Below are positions 1-7,497 of a stretch of DNA of 12,911 bases, one piece after another. The translations under genes and the position numbers were made by a program. This DNA comes from an uncultured Bacilli bacterium. Lineage in GTDB: Bacteria > Bacillota_I > Bacilli_A > RF39 > UBA660. Position 1 is the stretch's first letter, and each line of letters begins with the position of its first letter. Location: assembly GCA_934090595.1 (NCBI GenBank), contig CAKOJO010000031.1:1-12911 (forward strand), given 5' to 3'. The notes under the pieces are model-generated. The model had not been told where the DNA came from. It saw only the letters and a list, made by a program, of their open reading frames with translations, and did no database searches.

Positions 1-85
1 AAGAATAATGATTGCAGGGATCACACTTGTTCACTCAAAGTTGTACCCAATGGTACGCTCACTTAAAGGAAAAAGGCGGGGCTGA
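1..85 (+). CDS. C-terminal fragment of an upstream operon gene, unidentified
   Basis: Reading from base 2, an open frame gives 27 residues ending at a TGA at 83-85, three bases before the next ATG. The visible peptide has a short hydrophobic stretch (IMIAGITLV) followed by a strongly basic tail (RSLKGKRRG). That pattern is what the last membrane segment and cytoplasmic tail of an integral membrane protein would look like, for example a membrane acyltransferase or another polysaccharide export protein, but the fragment is too short to name. The close junction to the next gene argues that it belongs to the same operon. That this is coding is inferred from frame and spacing only. Confidence 0.5.
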   Translation, partial: RIMIAGITLVHSKLYPMVRSLKGKRRG

Positions 86-87
86 TA

Positions 88-1341
88 ATGAAAGTTCTGC
101 TTGTTAATAAATACCACTATGTAAAAGGCGGAAGTGAAACCTACTATTTCGGTCTTGCAAAACTACTTGAGGAACACGATAACGAGGTTATTTATTTTGC
201 AATGGAGGACGAAAAGAATTACGATTGTCCGCAATCCGAATATTTCTCCAAAAATGTTGATTTCAACAAAAGTATGTCCGCTGTTCAGAAATTAAGTGCA
301 GGATCTCATGCACTCTACTCATTTGACGCTAAAAAAAAGATTGAGAAACTTATCAAAGATGAAAAACCCGACATTGTACATATCAATCTTGTTCACCGTC
401 ACATAACGCTCTCAATACTCAATGCTATTCAAAAGTTCAATATTCCCGTTGTACTGACCGCACATGATTTGAACTGTGTGTGTCCGACACACACCATGCT
501 CTGTGATGGAAAAGTTTGCGACCGTTGCGTAAGGGAACACAGTTATAAACCGGCAATCGAACAAAAATGTGTAAAAAATTCAGCTATGCAAACATATCTT
601 GCCGTAATCGAGGCTAAAAATTACGAGCGTATGCATATGTACGATAAGATAGATTTTTATATCTGCCCTTCCGATTTTTACCGCAGACAATTTGTTGAAT
701 CACACATAACCAAAAATCCAATTGTGCATTGGGTGAATTTTTTGCCGTCAGGTACTCAGTATCATCTTTGTAAGGATATTGATGATTACTTCCTGTTTTT
801 TGGCAGATTATCCGTTGAAAAGGGGCTTATGTCGCTTGTAAAGGCCTATCATAAGGGAAATTTTGAAAACAAGTTGTATCTTGTGGGTGACGGTCCTCTT
901 AGGAAAGATCTTGAAACCTATGTAAAAGAGAACAATTTAACCGACAAGATTATCTTTACAGGTTTCCAGAGCGGTGACGAATTAAAGAAGTATGTTGAAC
1001 ACGCAAAGTGCGTTATCCTACCGAGTGAATGGTATGAAAACGGCCCGTATTCAATCCTTGAGGCAATTGCGGTCGGCAAGCCTGCAATCGTAAGCAATTA
1101 CGGAGGACTTCCGGAAATTGTTGATGACGGCATTACGGGTTTTATCTGTGAACCAAATAATCCCGACAGTCTCTGTGATTGCCTAAAGAAAATGAACAGC
1201 CTCTCGGATGACGAATATCGCAAAATGTCAGAGTCTGCTCTTGAAAAAGCCAAGAACAGCTGTGACTGCGAAATGTACTACAATAAGCTTATGAAATGCT
1301 ACAAGGAACTGATAAAGGCTAAGGGCGGTAATAAAATATGA
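88..1341 (+). CDS. Family 4 glycosyltransferase (GT-B fold)
   Basis: A 417-residue retaining glycosyltransferase predicted to add a sugar from a nucleotide donor to the lipid-linked repeat unit on the cytoplasmic face of the membrane. The N-terminal Rossmann half opens with KVLLVNKYHYVKGGSE, the usual glycine-rich GT4 start for acceptor binding. The C-terminal donor half begins near residue 234 (FLFFGRLSVEKG) and contains LVGDGP (265-270) and the E-x7-E signature at Glu317 and Glu325. A cysteine-rich insert (Cys130, 132, 139, 144, 147, 161) follows the AHDL motif; a similar CP...C..C patch occurs in a subset of GT4 enzymes. The ATG is preceded by a purine-rich AAAGGCGGGG at 72-81. The stop overlaps the next start as ATGA, implying translational coupling. 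Donor and acceptor cannot be read from sequence. Confidence 0.93.
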   Translation: MKVLLVNKYHYVKGGSETYYFGLAKLLEEHDNEVIYFAMEDEKNYDCPQSEYFSKNVDFNKSMSAVQKLSAGSHALYSFDAKKKIEKLIKDEKPDIVHINLVHRHITLSILNAIQKFNIPVVLTAHDLNCVCPTHTMLCDGKVCDRCVREHSYKPAIEQKCVKNSAMQTYLAVIEAKNYERMHMYDKIDFYICPSDFYRRQFVESHITKNPIVHWVNFLPSGTQYHLCKDIDDYFLFFGRLSVEKGLMSLVKAYHKGNFENKLYLVGDGPLRKDLETYVKENNLTDKIIFTGFQSGDELKKYVEHAKCVILPSEWYENGPYSILEAIAVGKPAIVSNYGGLPEIVDDGITGFICEPNNPDSLCDCLKKMNSLSDDEYRKMSESALEKAKNSCDCEMYYNKLMKCYKELIKAKGGNKI

Positions 1342-1823
1342 CCTTATTAAAAATATATTGGCGAACAAAAGCCGCAATAAAAAAGCTATGCTTTAAAATT
1401 ATGTTTGGCAAAAGATTTTCAGTCGGAAAGAATACAACCTTTCGCAAAAATTTTGGTCTTTATCTTGAAAAAGGTGCGTCAATAAAAATCGGAAACGATT
1501 GCTTCTTCAATCGTGGTTGTTCTATTAACTGCCTTGAAAGTGTTGAAATCGGCGACCATACCATATTCGGAGAAAATGTCAAAATTTATGACCAGAATCA
1601 TAAATTCATGGACAGAACAAAGCTTATCCGTGAACAGGGATATTCAACAGGCCGTGTGAAAATCGGAAACAATTGTTGGATTTGCACCAACGCAGTTATT
1701 CTCAAGGGTGTTGAAATCGGAGATAACAGCGTTATCGGCGCAGGTTGTGTTATTTACCGTGACATTCCCGCAAATTCTGTTGTAAAAAGCAACGGTGGCA
1801 TTACTATTGAAAGTTTGGACTGA
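1338..1823 (+). CDS. Hexapeptide-repeat O-acyltransferase
   Basis: A 161-residue left-handed beta-helix acyltransferase of the maltose/galactoside acetyltransferase-like group, likely transferring an acetyl group from acetyl-CoA to a sugar hydroxyl of the repeat unit. The first 30 or so residues are basic and amphipathic. Hexapeptide repeats follow from about residue 45, with IGNDCFF, IGDHTIF, IGNNCWI, IGDNSVIGAG in register. His88 in YDQNHKF sits where these enzymes place their catalytic histidine. The family usually runs 160-220 residues, so it looks complete. The start overlaps the preceding stop by four bases, and a GGGCGG at 1323-1328 may serve as ribosome site. Its own TGA shares a base with the next ATG. 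The acyl group (acetyl versus other) is inference. Confidence 0.9.
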   Translation: MTLLKIYWRTKAAIKKLCFKIMFGKRFSVGKNTTFRKNFGLYLEKGASIKIGNDCFFNRGCSINCLESVEIGDHTIFGENVKIYDQNHKFMDRTKLIREQGYSTGRVKIGNNCWICTNAVILKGVEIGDNSVIGAGCVIYRDIPANSVVKSNGGITIESLD

Positions 1824-2944
1824 TGATGAACAATAAAAAAACAGTTGCATATCTGACAAGACACGCAGTTTCAAACTACGGCTCTGTTCTGCAGGCATAT
1901 GCAACACAAACAGCACTTGAAAAGCTCGGCTGTAATGCTGTATGCATTAATTATTACAGAGCCGACGAAAAAACAGAAAATATAGTTGATACAAGGCTTA
2001 AAAGCGTAAGTGCAAAATGGAACAAAAATGCACTTACCAGACTTATTTTTAAGGCAACCCAAAAGCCTGCATATAATTTTGCCGACAAACGCTTTGAAGA
2101 ATACAGAAAAATTGTCAAGGTAACGGACAAAGAATATAACAGCGAGACAGAACTTAAAAGTGATACTCCAAAAGCCGACATATATATGACAGGCAGCGAC
2201 CAGGTGTGGAATACCGTTGTCTGCGGAGAAATTGATCCCGTTTACTTTCTGTCTTTTCTGCCAAAAGAGGCAAAAAAGATTGCATATGCCGCAAGTTTTG
2301 GCGGTGCAAGTGTTGCAGAAAAAGACAAAGCAAGAATAAAAAGTTGGCTTGAAGAGTACGACAAAGTAACTGTCCGTGAAAACAGCGGAATCAAGATTGC
2401 GTCAGAACTTGGAATTCATGCAGAACAGGTTCTTGATCCGACATTTTTGCTTGATAAAAACGAATGGGAAAAGCTTATTCCAAATCGTAAATGCGATGAA
2501 AAGTATGTGCTTGTATATCAGCTTCACCCAAATAAGCAGTTTGATGCATATGCAAAAGAGTTTGCAAAAAGAAAAGGCTTAAGGCTTTACAGAGTAAGTC
2601 ATTGTTTTCATCACATTGTCCGCAGTGGAAAGTTCATCTGTTGTCCTCCTGTCGGTGAATTTTTATGGTATATAAAGAATGCAGAATACTTTCTTACCGA
2701 TTCATTTCACGGTACAGCTTTTTCGATAGGACTTAACACTCAATTTGCAGATGTTCTGCCCAAGAGCTACAGCGAAAGAATTTCGAGTATTCTGGAACTG
2801 ATAGGATATGAGAATCGAATTTTAAAGAGCTATGATGACTTTAAAATTGCAGACGAAAAAATTGATTTTAATAGGGTAAACGAGATAATCTCATCCGAAA
2901 GAAAAAAATCGTTTGATATTCTCAAAACTATGATAGGTGATTGA
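1823..2944 (+). CDS. Polysaccharide pyruvyl transferase-like protein, PPT-1
   Basis: A 373-residue soluble protein of the polysaccharide pyruvyl transferase family (Pfam PF04230; WcaK and CsaB are members). Characterised members move enolpyruvate from phosphoenolpyruvate to a sugar, giving a negatively charged ketal. Motifs in order: NYGSVLQAYA (18-27), TGSDQVWN (123-130), YAASFGG, VRENSG (184-189), DPTFLL, and DSFHG (293-297) with the family's conserved histidine. It starts one base inside the previous stop; a second ATG three bases on (1826) is an alternative. It is directly followed by an FrhB-type iron-sulfur protein, and the same pair order recurs 2.3 kb downstream. Family assignment is firm; pyruvylation as the actual reaction is inferred. 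Confidence 0.9.
   Translation: MMNNKKTVAYLTRHAVSNYGSVLQAYATQTALEKLGCNAVCINYYRADEKTENIVDTRLKSVSAKWNKNALTRLIFKATQKPAYNFADKRFEEYRKIVKVTDKEYNSETELKSDTPKADIYMTGSDQVWNTVVCGEIDPVYFLSFLPKEAKKIAYAASFGGASVAEKDKARIKSWLEEYDKVTVRENSGIKIASELGIHAEQVLDPTFLLDKNEWEKLIPNRKCDEKYVLVYQLHPNKQFDAYAKEFAKRKGLRLYRVSHCFHHIVRSGKFICCPPVGEFLWYIKNAEYFLTDSFHGTAFSIGLNTQFADVLPKSYSERISSILELIGYENRILKSYDDFKIADEKIDFNRVNEIISSERKKSFDILKTMIGD
2935..2941 (+). promoter_or_regulatory. Ribosome binding site deciding the GTG start of FrhB-1
   Basis: AGGTGAT matches the distal part of the extended Shine-Dalgarno sequence. It lies five bases before the GTG at 2947, inside the end of PPT-1, and leaves no room for the TTG at 2941. Translation of the pair is probably coupled. 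Confidence 0.65.
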
Positions 2945-2946
2945 TT

Positions 2947-4110
2947 GTGAATAATATAATGCAGCTTGGAAAAAGCTGTTGCGGTTGCTCCGGATGTGAG
3001 CAGATATGCCCTAAAAATTGTATATCTATGAAACCGGATTCCGAAGGATTTTTATATCCTGAGGTTGATGAAAATATCTGCATTGAATGCGGAATTTGCA
3101 TAAAACATTGCCCGATTATGACCAATGTATCAAGATGCGATATTCCAAAAGTGTATGCCGCAAAGTACAAAGACCGTGAGAGTACATTCAAAAGTACCTC
3201 CGGCGGACTTTTTGTACCGATTGCAAAATCCGTTTTGTCAGCCGGCGGTGTTGTTTTCGGCTGTGCATACGATGAAAACCTTGTTGCAAAACATATTGAG
3301 GTTGAAAACAAGGACGAACTTTACAGACTGCAAAGTTCCAAGTATGTTCAAAGCGACACAAGAAAAATTTACAAACAGGTTAAAACCGAACTTCAGAACG
3401 GCAAAAAAGTTCTTTTCAGCGGTACGGGATGTCAGGTTGCCGGACTTAAAGCCTTTCTTTCAAAAGAGTATGAAAATCTGCTGACAATTGATATTGTATG
3501 TCACGGTGTACCGAGTCCAAAACTTTTCAAAAATTATATTGACTATATGGGCAAAAAACTCGGCGGTACGCTGACCTCGTATAACTTCAGAAGCAAGGAA
3601 AAGCGTGGCTGGGATCTGTACTATAAAGCTGAAAACGGTAAAAAAAGCAAGTCGGACTACGGTTTTTTTGATCCGTACTATAATGCATTTCTCGGTTGTA
3701 AAACATATCGTGAAAGCTGTTACTACTGTAAATTTGCAAACAAGAACCGTGTCGGTGACATTACGCTTGCCGACTATTGGGGAATACAAAAATTCCATCC
3801 CGAATTTTTTGATGAAAACGGTGTTTCACTCGTCCTTGTAAATACCGAGAAGGGCAAAAAATACCTTGAAAAGATAAAAGACAAGCTTGAAATAATTGAG
3901 TCTGATTATGACAAAGCCTCTGTTATGAACACAAATCTTGTGCATCCGTCAAAAAGGCCGGGTTGCAGAGATACAATTTATGACGGTTTTGACAGCGGAA
4001 ACTTTGAAACATATGTCAAAACTAAGCTTGCTTTTAAAATAAATCCAAAAACCAAAATCAAAAAGATGATTCCTCTCGGAGTAAAGAGAGTTCTGAAAAA
4101 ACTTCACTAA
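2947..4110 (+). CDS. 4Fe-4S ferredoxin/FrhB-domain protein, FrhB-1
   Basis: A 387-residue cytoplasmic protein of the coenzyme F420 hydrogenase/dehydrogenase beta-subunit family (PF04422/PF04432) fused to an N-terminal two-cluster ferredoxin. Both CxxCxxCxxxCP motifs are intact: Cys11, 14, 17, 21 and Cys45, 48, 51, 55. Family landmarks follow: STSGG (83-87), SSKYVQS (130-136), GTGCQVAG (159-166), CHGVPSP (185-191), and a C-terminal CYYC (258-261) with RVGDITLADYWG. The usual GTPCQ is GTGCQ here. The GTG at 2947 is chosen because AGGTGAT lies at 2935-2941 with five-base spacing; the in-frame TTG at 2941 is too close. It probably binds a flavin and shuttles electrons; no F420 or hydrogenase genes are nearby, so the family name should not be taken literally. 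Its pairing with PPT-1 suggests a redox step in glycan modification. Confidence 0.88.
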   Translation: MNNIMQLGKSCCGCSGCEQICPKNCISMKPDSEGFLYPEVDENICIECGICIKHCPIMTNVSRCDIPKVYAAKYKDRESTFKSTSGGLFVPIAKSVLSAGGVVFGCAYDENLVAKHIEVENKDELYRLQSSKYVQSDTRKIYKQVKTELQNGKKVLFSGTGCQVAGLKAFLSKEYENLLTIDIVCHGVPSPKLFKNYIDYMGKKLGGTLTSYNFRSKEKRGWDLYYKAENGKKSKSDYGFFDPYYNAFLGCKTYRESCYYCKFANKNRVGDITLADYWGIQKFHPEFFDENGVSLVLVNTEKGKKYLEKIKDKLEIIESDYDKASVMNTNLVHPSKRPGCRDTIYDGFDSGNFETYVKTKLAFKINPKTKIKKMIPLGVKRVLKKLH

Positions 4111-4144
4111 CAAAATATATTACTCAAACGAAAGACTGAATATT

Positions 4145-5305
4145 ATGCAAAAACTCGGAATCTGCATCTGTTATCAACACAGAAATTACGGAAGTCAGCT
4201 CCAAAGCTACGCAACAACAGTTGAACTCAAAAGGCGTGGAATCGACTTTGAAATTATCAGATATAAAAAGAAAATAACGCCTGCACTTTTAATAAAATCA
4301 TTGCCAAGGCTTGTAAATCCTGTTTTTATAAATGATCGTGTGCTTGTCAGATATCAGAAAAAATTAAAACTAAAAATGCGACCACAGCTTGAAAATGATA
4401 ACAACCTGAGAAATGCCTGCCTTGCAAAGTTTTCAAAAGAAAGATTTACAAACCTTTCTCCCATTTATTACGGATACGATCAGCTGTGTAAGGAATCTGC
4501 AAAATATGATGCTGTAATGGTAGGCAGTGATCAGCTCTGGGCTCCGGGCGGTATTACATCTAATTTTTATAATCTGATGTTTGCTGATGAGAATACAACA
4601 AAAATTTCATATGCCGCAAGTTTCGGAGTTTCTCAGATTGAAAAAAAGATGCATCCGCTGTACAAAAAGTTTCTTGACAGAATGGATTATATCAGCGTTC
4701 GTGAAAATTCGGGAAAAAAGCTTGTGGAACAGCTCAGTTCAAAAACTGCCGAAGTTGTTGTTGATCCTGTTCTTTTACTCAATGACAAAGAATGGCTTGA
4801 AGAAATACCGAATGAGAGAAAATATGATGAACCGTATATTTTTGCATATTTTCTTGGAAAGAGCGAGGAATACCGCAATGCGGTAACGGAATTTGCAAAG
4901 AAAAAGAATCTGAAAATTGTTACATCACATCATATGGACAGCTACAATAAAGTCGATGAAGATTTCGGTGACTATGCACCGTTTGATGTTGGTCCGGCTG
5001 AATTTGTAAATCTTATCAGAAATGCAGAGTATGTTTTTACAGATTCATTCCACGGTTCGGTATTTTCAATGCTTTATCAAAAACAATTTCTTGTTTTCAC
5101 ACGATATGCAGAAAACAGTATTTCGTCAAAGAACTCACGCATTGACAGTTTCTGCGAAAATTACGGTCTTACCGACAGAAGATACAACGGCGATATCAAT
5201 GCTGTTGATAATGAAATTGAATATAACTCTGTCCTTGAAAGGGTTGAGGAACACAGACAAAAATCAAGAGCATTTCTTGACAATGCTCTTGCTGATTTTT
5301 GTTGA
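4145..5305 (+). CDS. Polysaccharide pyruvyl transferase-like protein, PPT-2
   Basis: A 386-residue paralogue of PPT-1 with the same order of PF04230 motifs: NYGSQLQSYA (14-23), VGSDQLWAPGG (126-136), YAASFGVS, VRENSG (185-190), DPVLLL, and TDSFHGSVFS (299-308). Predicted cytoplasmic, no membrane segment, probably acting on the lipid-linked repeat unit with phosphoenolpyruvate as donor (inferred from the family). It follows a 34-base gap, the largest in this operon, with no convincing promoter and only a weak GAAAGA ribosome site. The downstream partner is a second FrhB protein whose ATG lies 12 bases after this stop. Divergence from PPT-1 outside the motifs is large, pointing to different substrates rather than redundant copies. 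Confidence 0.9.
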   Translation: MQKLGICICYQHRNYGSQLQSYATTVELKRRGIDFEIIRYKKKITPALLIKSLPRLVNPVFINDRVLVRYQKKLKLKMRPQLENDNNLRNACLAKFSKERFTNLSPIYYGYDQLCKESAKYDAVMVGSDQLWAPGGITSNFYNLMFADENTTKISYAASFGVSQIEKKMHPLYKKFLDRMDYISVRENSGKKLVEQLSSKTAEVVVDPVLLLNDKEWLEEIPNERKYDEPYIFAYFLGKSEEYRNAVTEFAKKKNLKIVTSHHMDSYNKVDEDFGDYAPFDVGPAEFVNLIRNAEYVFTDSFHGSVFSMLYQKQFLVFTRYAENSISSKNSRIDSFCENYGLTDRRYNGDINAVDNEIEYNSVLERVEEHRQKSRAFLDNALADFC

Positions 5306-5306
5306 C

Positions 5307-5311
5307 GGAGG
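5307..5311 (+). promoter_or_regulatory. Ribosome binding site deciding the ATG start of FrhB-2
   Basis: A perfect GGAGG, directly after the PPT-2 stop and five bases before the ATG at 5317. It is the best Shine-Dalgarno match in the operon. Confidence 0.85.
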
Positions 5312-5316
5312 AAATT

Positions 5317-6516
5317 ATGATTAACATTACCGACAATAACAAAAGCACCTGTTGCGGTTGTACGGCATGTGCCTGTGTATGTCCAAAACATTGTATCACA
5401 ATGCAGGAAGATAAAGAGGGATTCAAGTATCCGTCTGTTGACAAAGCAAATTGTATAAATTGCGGTCTTTGTGAAAAGGTGTGTCCGGTAATCAATAATC
5501 CAAAGCCCAAAACCATTCCGGAAGAGGCGTACATAACACGCAACAATGATTCCGATATTGTAAAGGCAAGCACCTCAGGAGGTACGGTAAGCGCATTATG
5601 TGACCAAATAATTTCCGAAGACGGAATAATATTCGGCGGCGCTTTTGATGATAATTTCAATGTAAAACACACATCTGCCGAAACCAAAAACGAACTTGCA
5701 AAATTTAGAACTTCCAAATATGTTCAAAGCAATTTAGAGGACACATTTGCAAAGGTAAAAAAAGAACTTGATTCTTCAAGATTAGTTATGTTTACAGGCA
5801 CACCCTGTCAGGCGGCAGGACTGCATAACTATCTCAGAAAACCATATGAAAACCTGATAATCGTTGACTTTGTATGCAGGGCAGTTCCATCACCGCTTGT
5901 CTGGGAAATGCACAGAGAAGAGCTTTCAAAAAAATATAAATCAAAACTTGTATATGCAAATTTCAGAGAAAAAACATACGGTTACCACAGTGCGAACCTG
6001 ACTATGAGGTTTGCAAACGGTAAGAAGAGTATTGAAAACACTAAGACCGATAATATGCTTAAAAGCTTTTTTAGCGGAATATGCTCACGTCCGTCATGCT
6101 ACTCCTGTCCGTTCAGAAGTGTGGGAAGGGTTTCCGACTTAACGGTATTTGACTGCTGGAATGTAACCCGTTATGTACCGACACTTCCCGATGATGACAA
6201 GGGCTACACGGCGGTAATGATTCAAAGTGCAAAGGGCAAAAAAATCTTTGAAAGCATTTCGGACAAAATAACAAAATACGACGCAGATATTAATCTGCTT
6301 TTACAAACAGACGGAAAAATGGCTTTGCAAAATCCGAAAATGCATCCAAAACGCAAAGAATATTTTGAAATGCTTGAAAGCGGTGCAACGCTTTCAAAAG
6401 CAGTAAAAACATATATCCCGATAAAATTCAGCAGAAGACTTGCAGGCAAAACAAGAACCATTCTTTATAAAACAGATTTACTCAACAAACTAAAAAATCT
6501 TAAAAGCAAAGGGTGA
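5317..6516 (+). CDS. 4Fe-4S ferredoxin/FrhB-domain protein, FrhB-2
   Basis: A 399-residue paralogue of FrhB-1. The N-terminal ferredoxin has two complete CxxCxxCxxxCP motifs (Cys12, 15, 18, 22 and Cys46, 49, 52, 56). Then come STSGG (85-89), TSKYVQS (132-138), the canonical GTPCQAAG (161-168), CRAVPSP (187-193, where FrhB-1 has CHGVPSP) and a C-terminal CYSC patch followed by RVSDLTVFDCWN, in which the usual D(Y/F)WG is altered. The ATG at 5317 is set by a GGAGG at 5307-5311; an in-frame TTG at 5299 is rejected. Role: probably a flavin- and ferredoxin-linked redox partner for the adjacent PPT-2 or its product. The C-terminal 40 residues are strongly basic, compatible with association with membrane phospholipid. 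Substrate unknown. Confidence 0.88.
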   Translation: MINITDNNKSTCCGCTACACVCPKHCITMQEDKEGFKYPSVDKANCINCGLCEKVCPVINNPKPKTIPEEAYITRNNDSDIVKASTSGGTVSALCDQIISEDGIIFGGAFDDNFNVKHTSAETKNELAKFRTSKYVQSNLEDTFAKVKKELDSSRLVMFTGTPCQAAGLHNYLRKPYENLIIVDFVCRAVPSPLVWEMHREELSKKYKSKLVYANFREKTYGYHSANLTMRFANGKKSIENTKTDNMLKSFFSGICSRPSCYSCPFRSVGRVSDLTVFDCWNVTRYVPTLPDDDKGYTAVMIQSAKGKKIFESISDKITKYDADINLLLQTDGKMALQNPKMHPKRKEYFEMLESGATLSKAVKTYIPIKFSRRLAGKTRTILYKTDLLNKLKNLKSKG

Positions 6517-6517
6517 T
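6512..6517 (+). promoter_or_regulatory. Likely ribosome binding site for a TTG start of the GT2 gene
   Basis: GGTGAT overlaps the FrhB-2 stop codon and lies four bases before the TTG at 6522. It contains the competing GTG at 6513, which therefore is more likely part of the ribosome site than the start. Confidence 0.5.
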
Positions 6518-6521
6518 ATAC

Positions 6522-7493
6522 TTGAATTATCCAAAGATTTCAATAGTCGTCCCCGTGTACAATCTTGATAAATATGTGGAAACAACCGTCAACAGTCTGC
6601 TTGCCCAGACATATAAAAACAATGAAATCATACTGGTTGATGACGGTTCAACTGATAACAGTCCCGAAATATGCGACAGACTTGCAAAAGCACATAGCAA
6701 TGTAAAGTCACTTCATATCAGTAATTCAGGTGTATCCGCTGCGAGAAACGCAGGAATGGCTGCTGCCGAAGGAGAATATATCGGCTTTTGTGATGCCGAT
6801 GACACAATTGACAGCGATATGTATGAATTTCTTTACAACCTTGTACAAAAAGATAACGCAGACATTGCTTTGTGTGAAGTCAGGTTTATTTTACAGGACG
6901 GTACTTTAAGGAATATTGCAACGGGAAAATATCAGGTATGGCATAATACACAGGATTTTCTTGTCGATTTCTTTTCGGGCAATGTAAAAATGGGCGTTGC
7001 AACAAAACTTTTCAGCAAAAAAATTTGTGATAAAATTAAATTTCCCGAAGGCTATAGAACTAACGAGGATAAATATTTCACATTTCTTGCCGCATTACAC
7101 GCTAAAAACATCAGCAGCAAAAACGATGCAAAATACAATTATTACCGCCATCCAGGATCATCGTCTTTTACTGAATTTAATAGTAAATATTTTGACTGTA
7201 TAAAGCTTGCAGACAAAATGCTTGACACAACAAAAAAGTTATATCCCGAACTTACGGAAAATGCAATGTGCAATCGTCTTGCAACTGTTTTAAGAATATA
7301 TAAACTTATGTATCAGCGTAACGGCTTAACTAAATATAAGTCAGAAACCGACAGCATGGTTGAATATGTCAGAAATTTTGACATTAAAATTGCAAAAAAA
7401 CATCTTGGTAAGAACGATTTTATAAGATACACTGCACTCAAAAAAAGTACAGTGCTATTTAAACTCATGACTAAATTATTTGACAGGTATTGA
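6522..7493 (+). CDS. Family 2 glycosyltransferase (GT-A fold)
   Basis: A 323-residue inverting glycosyltransferase of the GT2 group. It opens with PKISIVVPVYN, has LVDDGSTD (nucleotide-binding aspartates, 38-45), NSGVSAARNAG (68-78) and the metal-binding DADD (91-94). The C-terminal third carries the TNEDKYF-type segment typical of capsule GT2 enzymes. Likely adds a sugar to the undecaprenyl-linked repeat unit at the inner membrane face. The TTG at 6522 is the preferred start because a GGTGAT (6512-6517) sits just upstream and the protein then begins at the family's normal point; a GTG at 6513 in the same frame, overlapping the previous stop, is possible and would add three residues. No transmembrane segment is obvious. 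Sugar specificity cannot be deduced. Confidence 0.9.
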   Translation: MNYPKISIVVPVYNLDKYVETTVNSLLAQTYKNNEIILVDDGSTDNSPEICDRLAKAHSNVKSLHISNSGVSAARNAGMAAAEGEYIGFCDADDTIDSDMYEFLYNLVQKDNADIALCEVRFILQDGTLRNIATGKYQVWHNTQDFLVDFFSGNVKMGVATKLFSKKICDKIKFPEGYRTNEDKYFTFLAALHAKNISSKNDAKYNYYRHPGSSSFTEFNSKYFDCIKLADKMLDTTKKLYPELTENAMCNRLATVLRIYKLMYQRNGLTKYKSETDSMVEYVRNFDIKIAKKHLGKNDFIRYTALKKSTVLFKLMTKLFDRY

Positions 7494-7497
7494 TTAT

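Noticed and set aside
4111..4144. Possible internal promoter in the largest gap of the operon
   Set aside because: The 34 bases show no convincing -35/-10 pair with proper spacing, and the gap is too short to argue for separate transcription.
5196..5717. 173-codon open frame on the minus strand across the PPT-2/FrhB-2 junction
   Set aside because: It is antisense to two well-supported genes, has no family resemblance and no ribosome site; a shadow of AT-rich coding sequence.
2947..6516. F420-reducing hydrogenase beta subunits
   Set aside because: The domain family name suggests this, but no hydrogenase alpha or gamma genes or F420 biosynthesis genes are in the window, and the genes are embedded in a polysaccharide operon.
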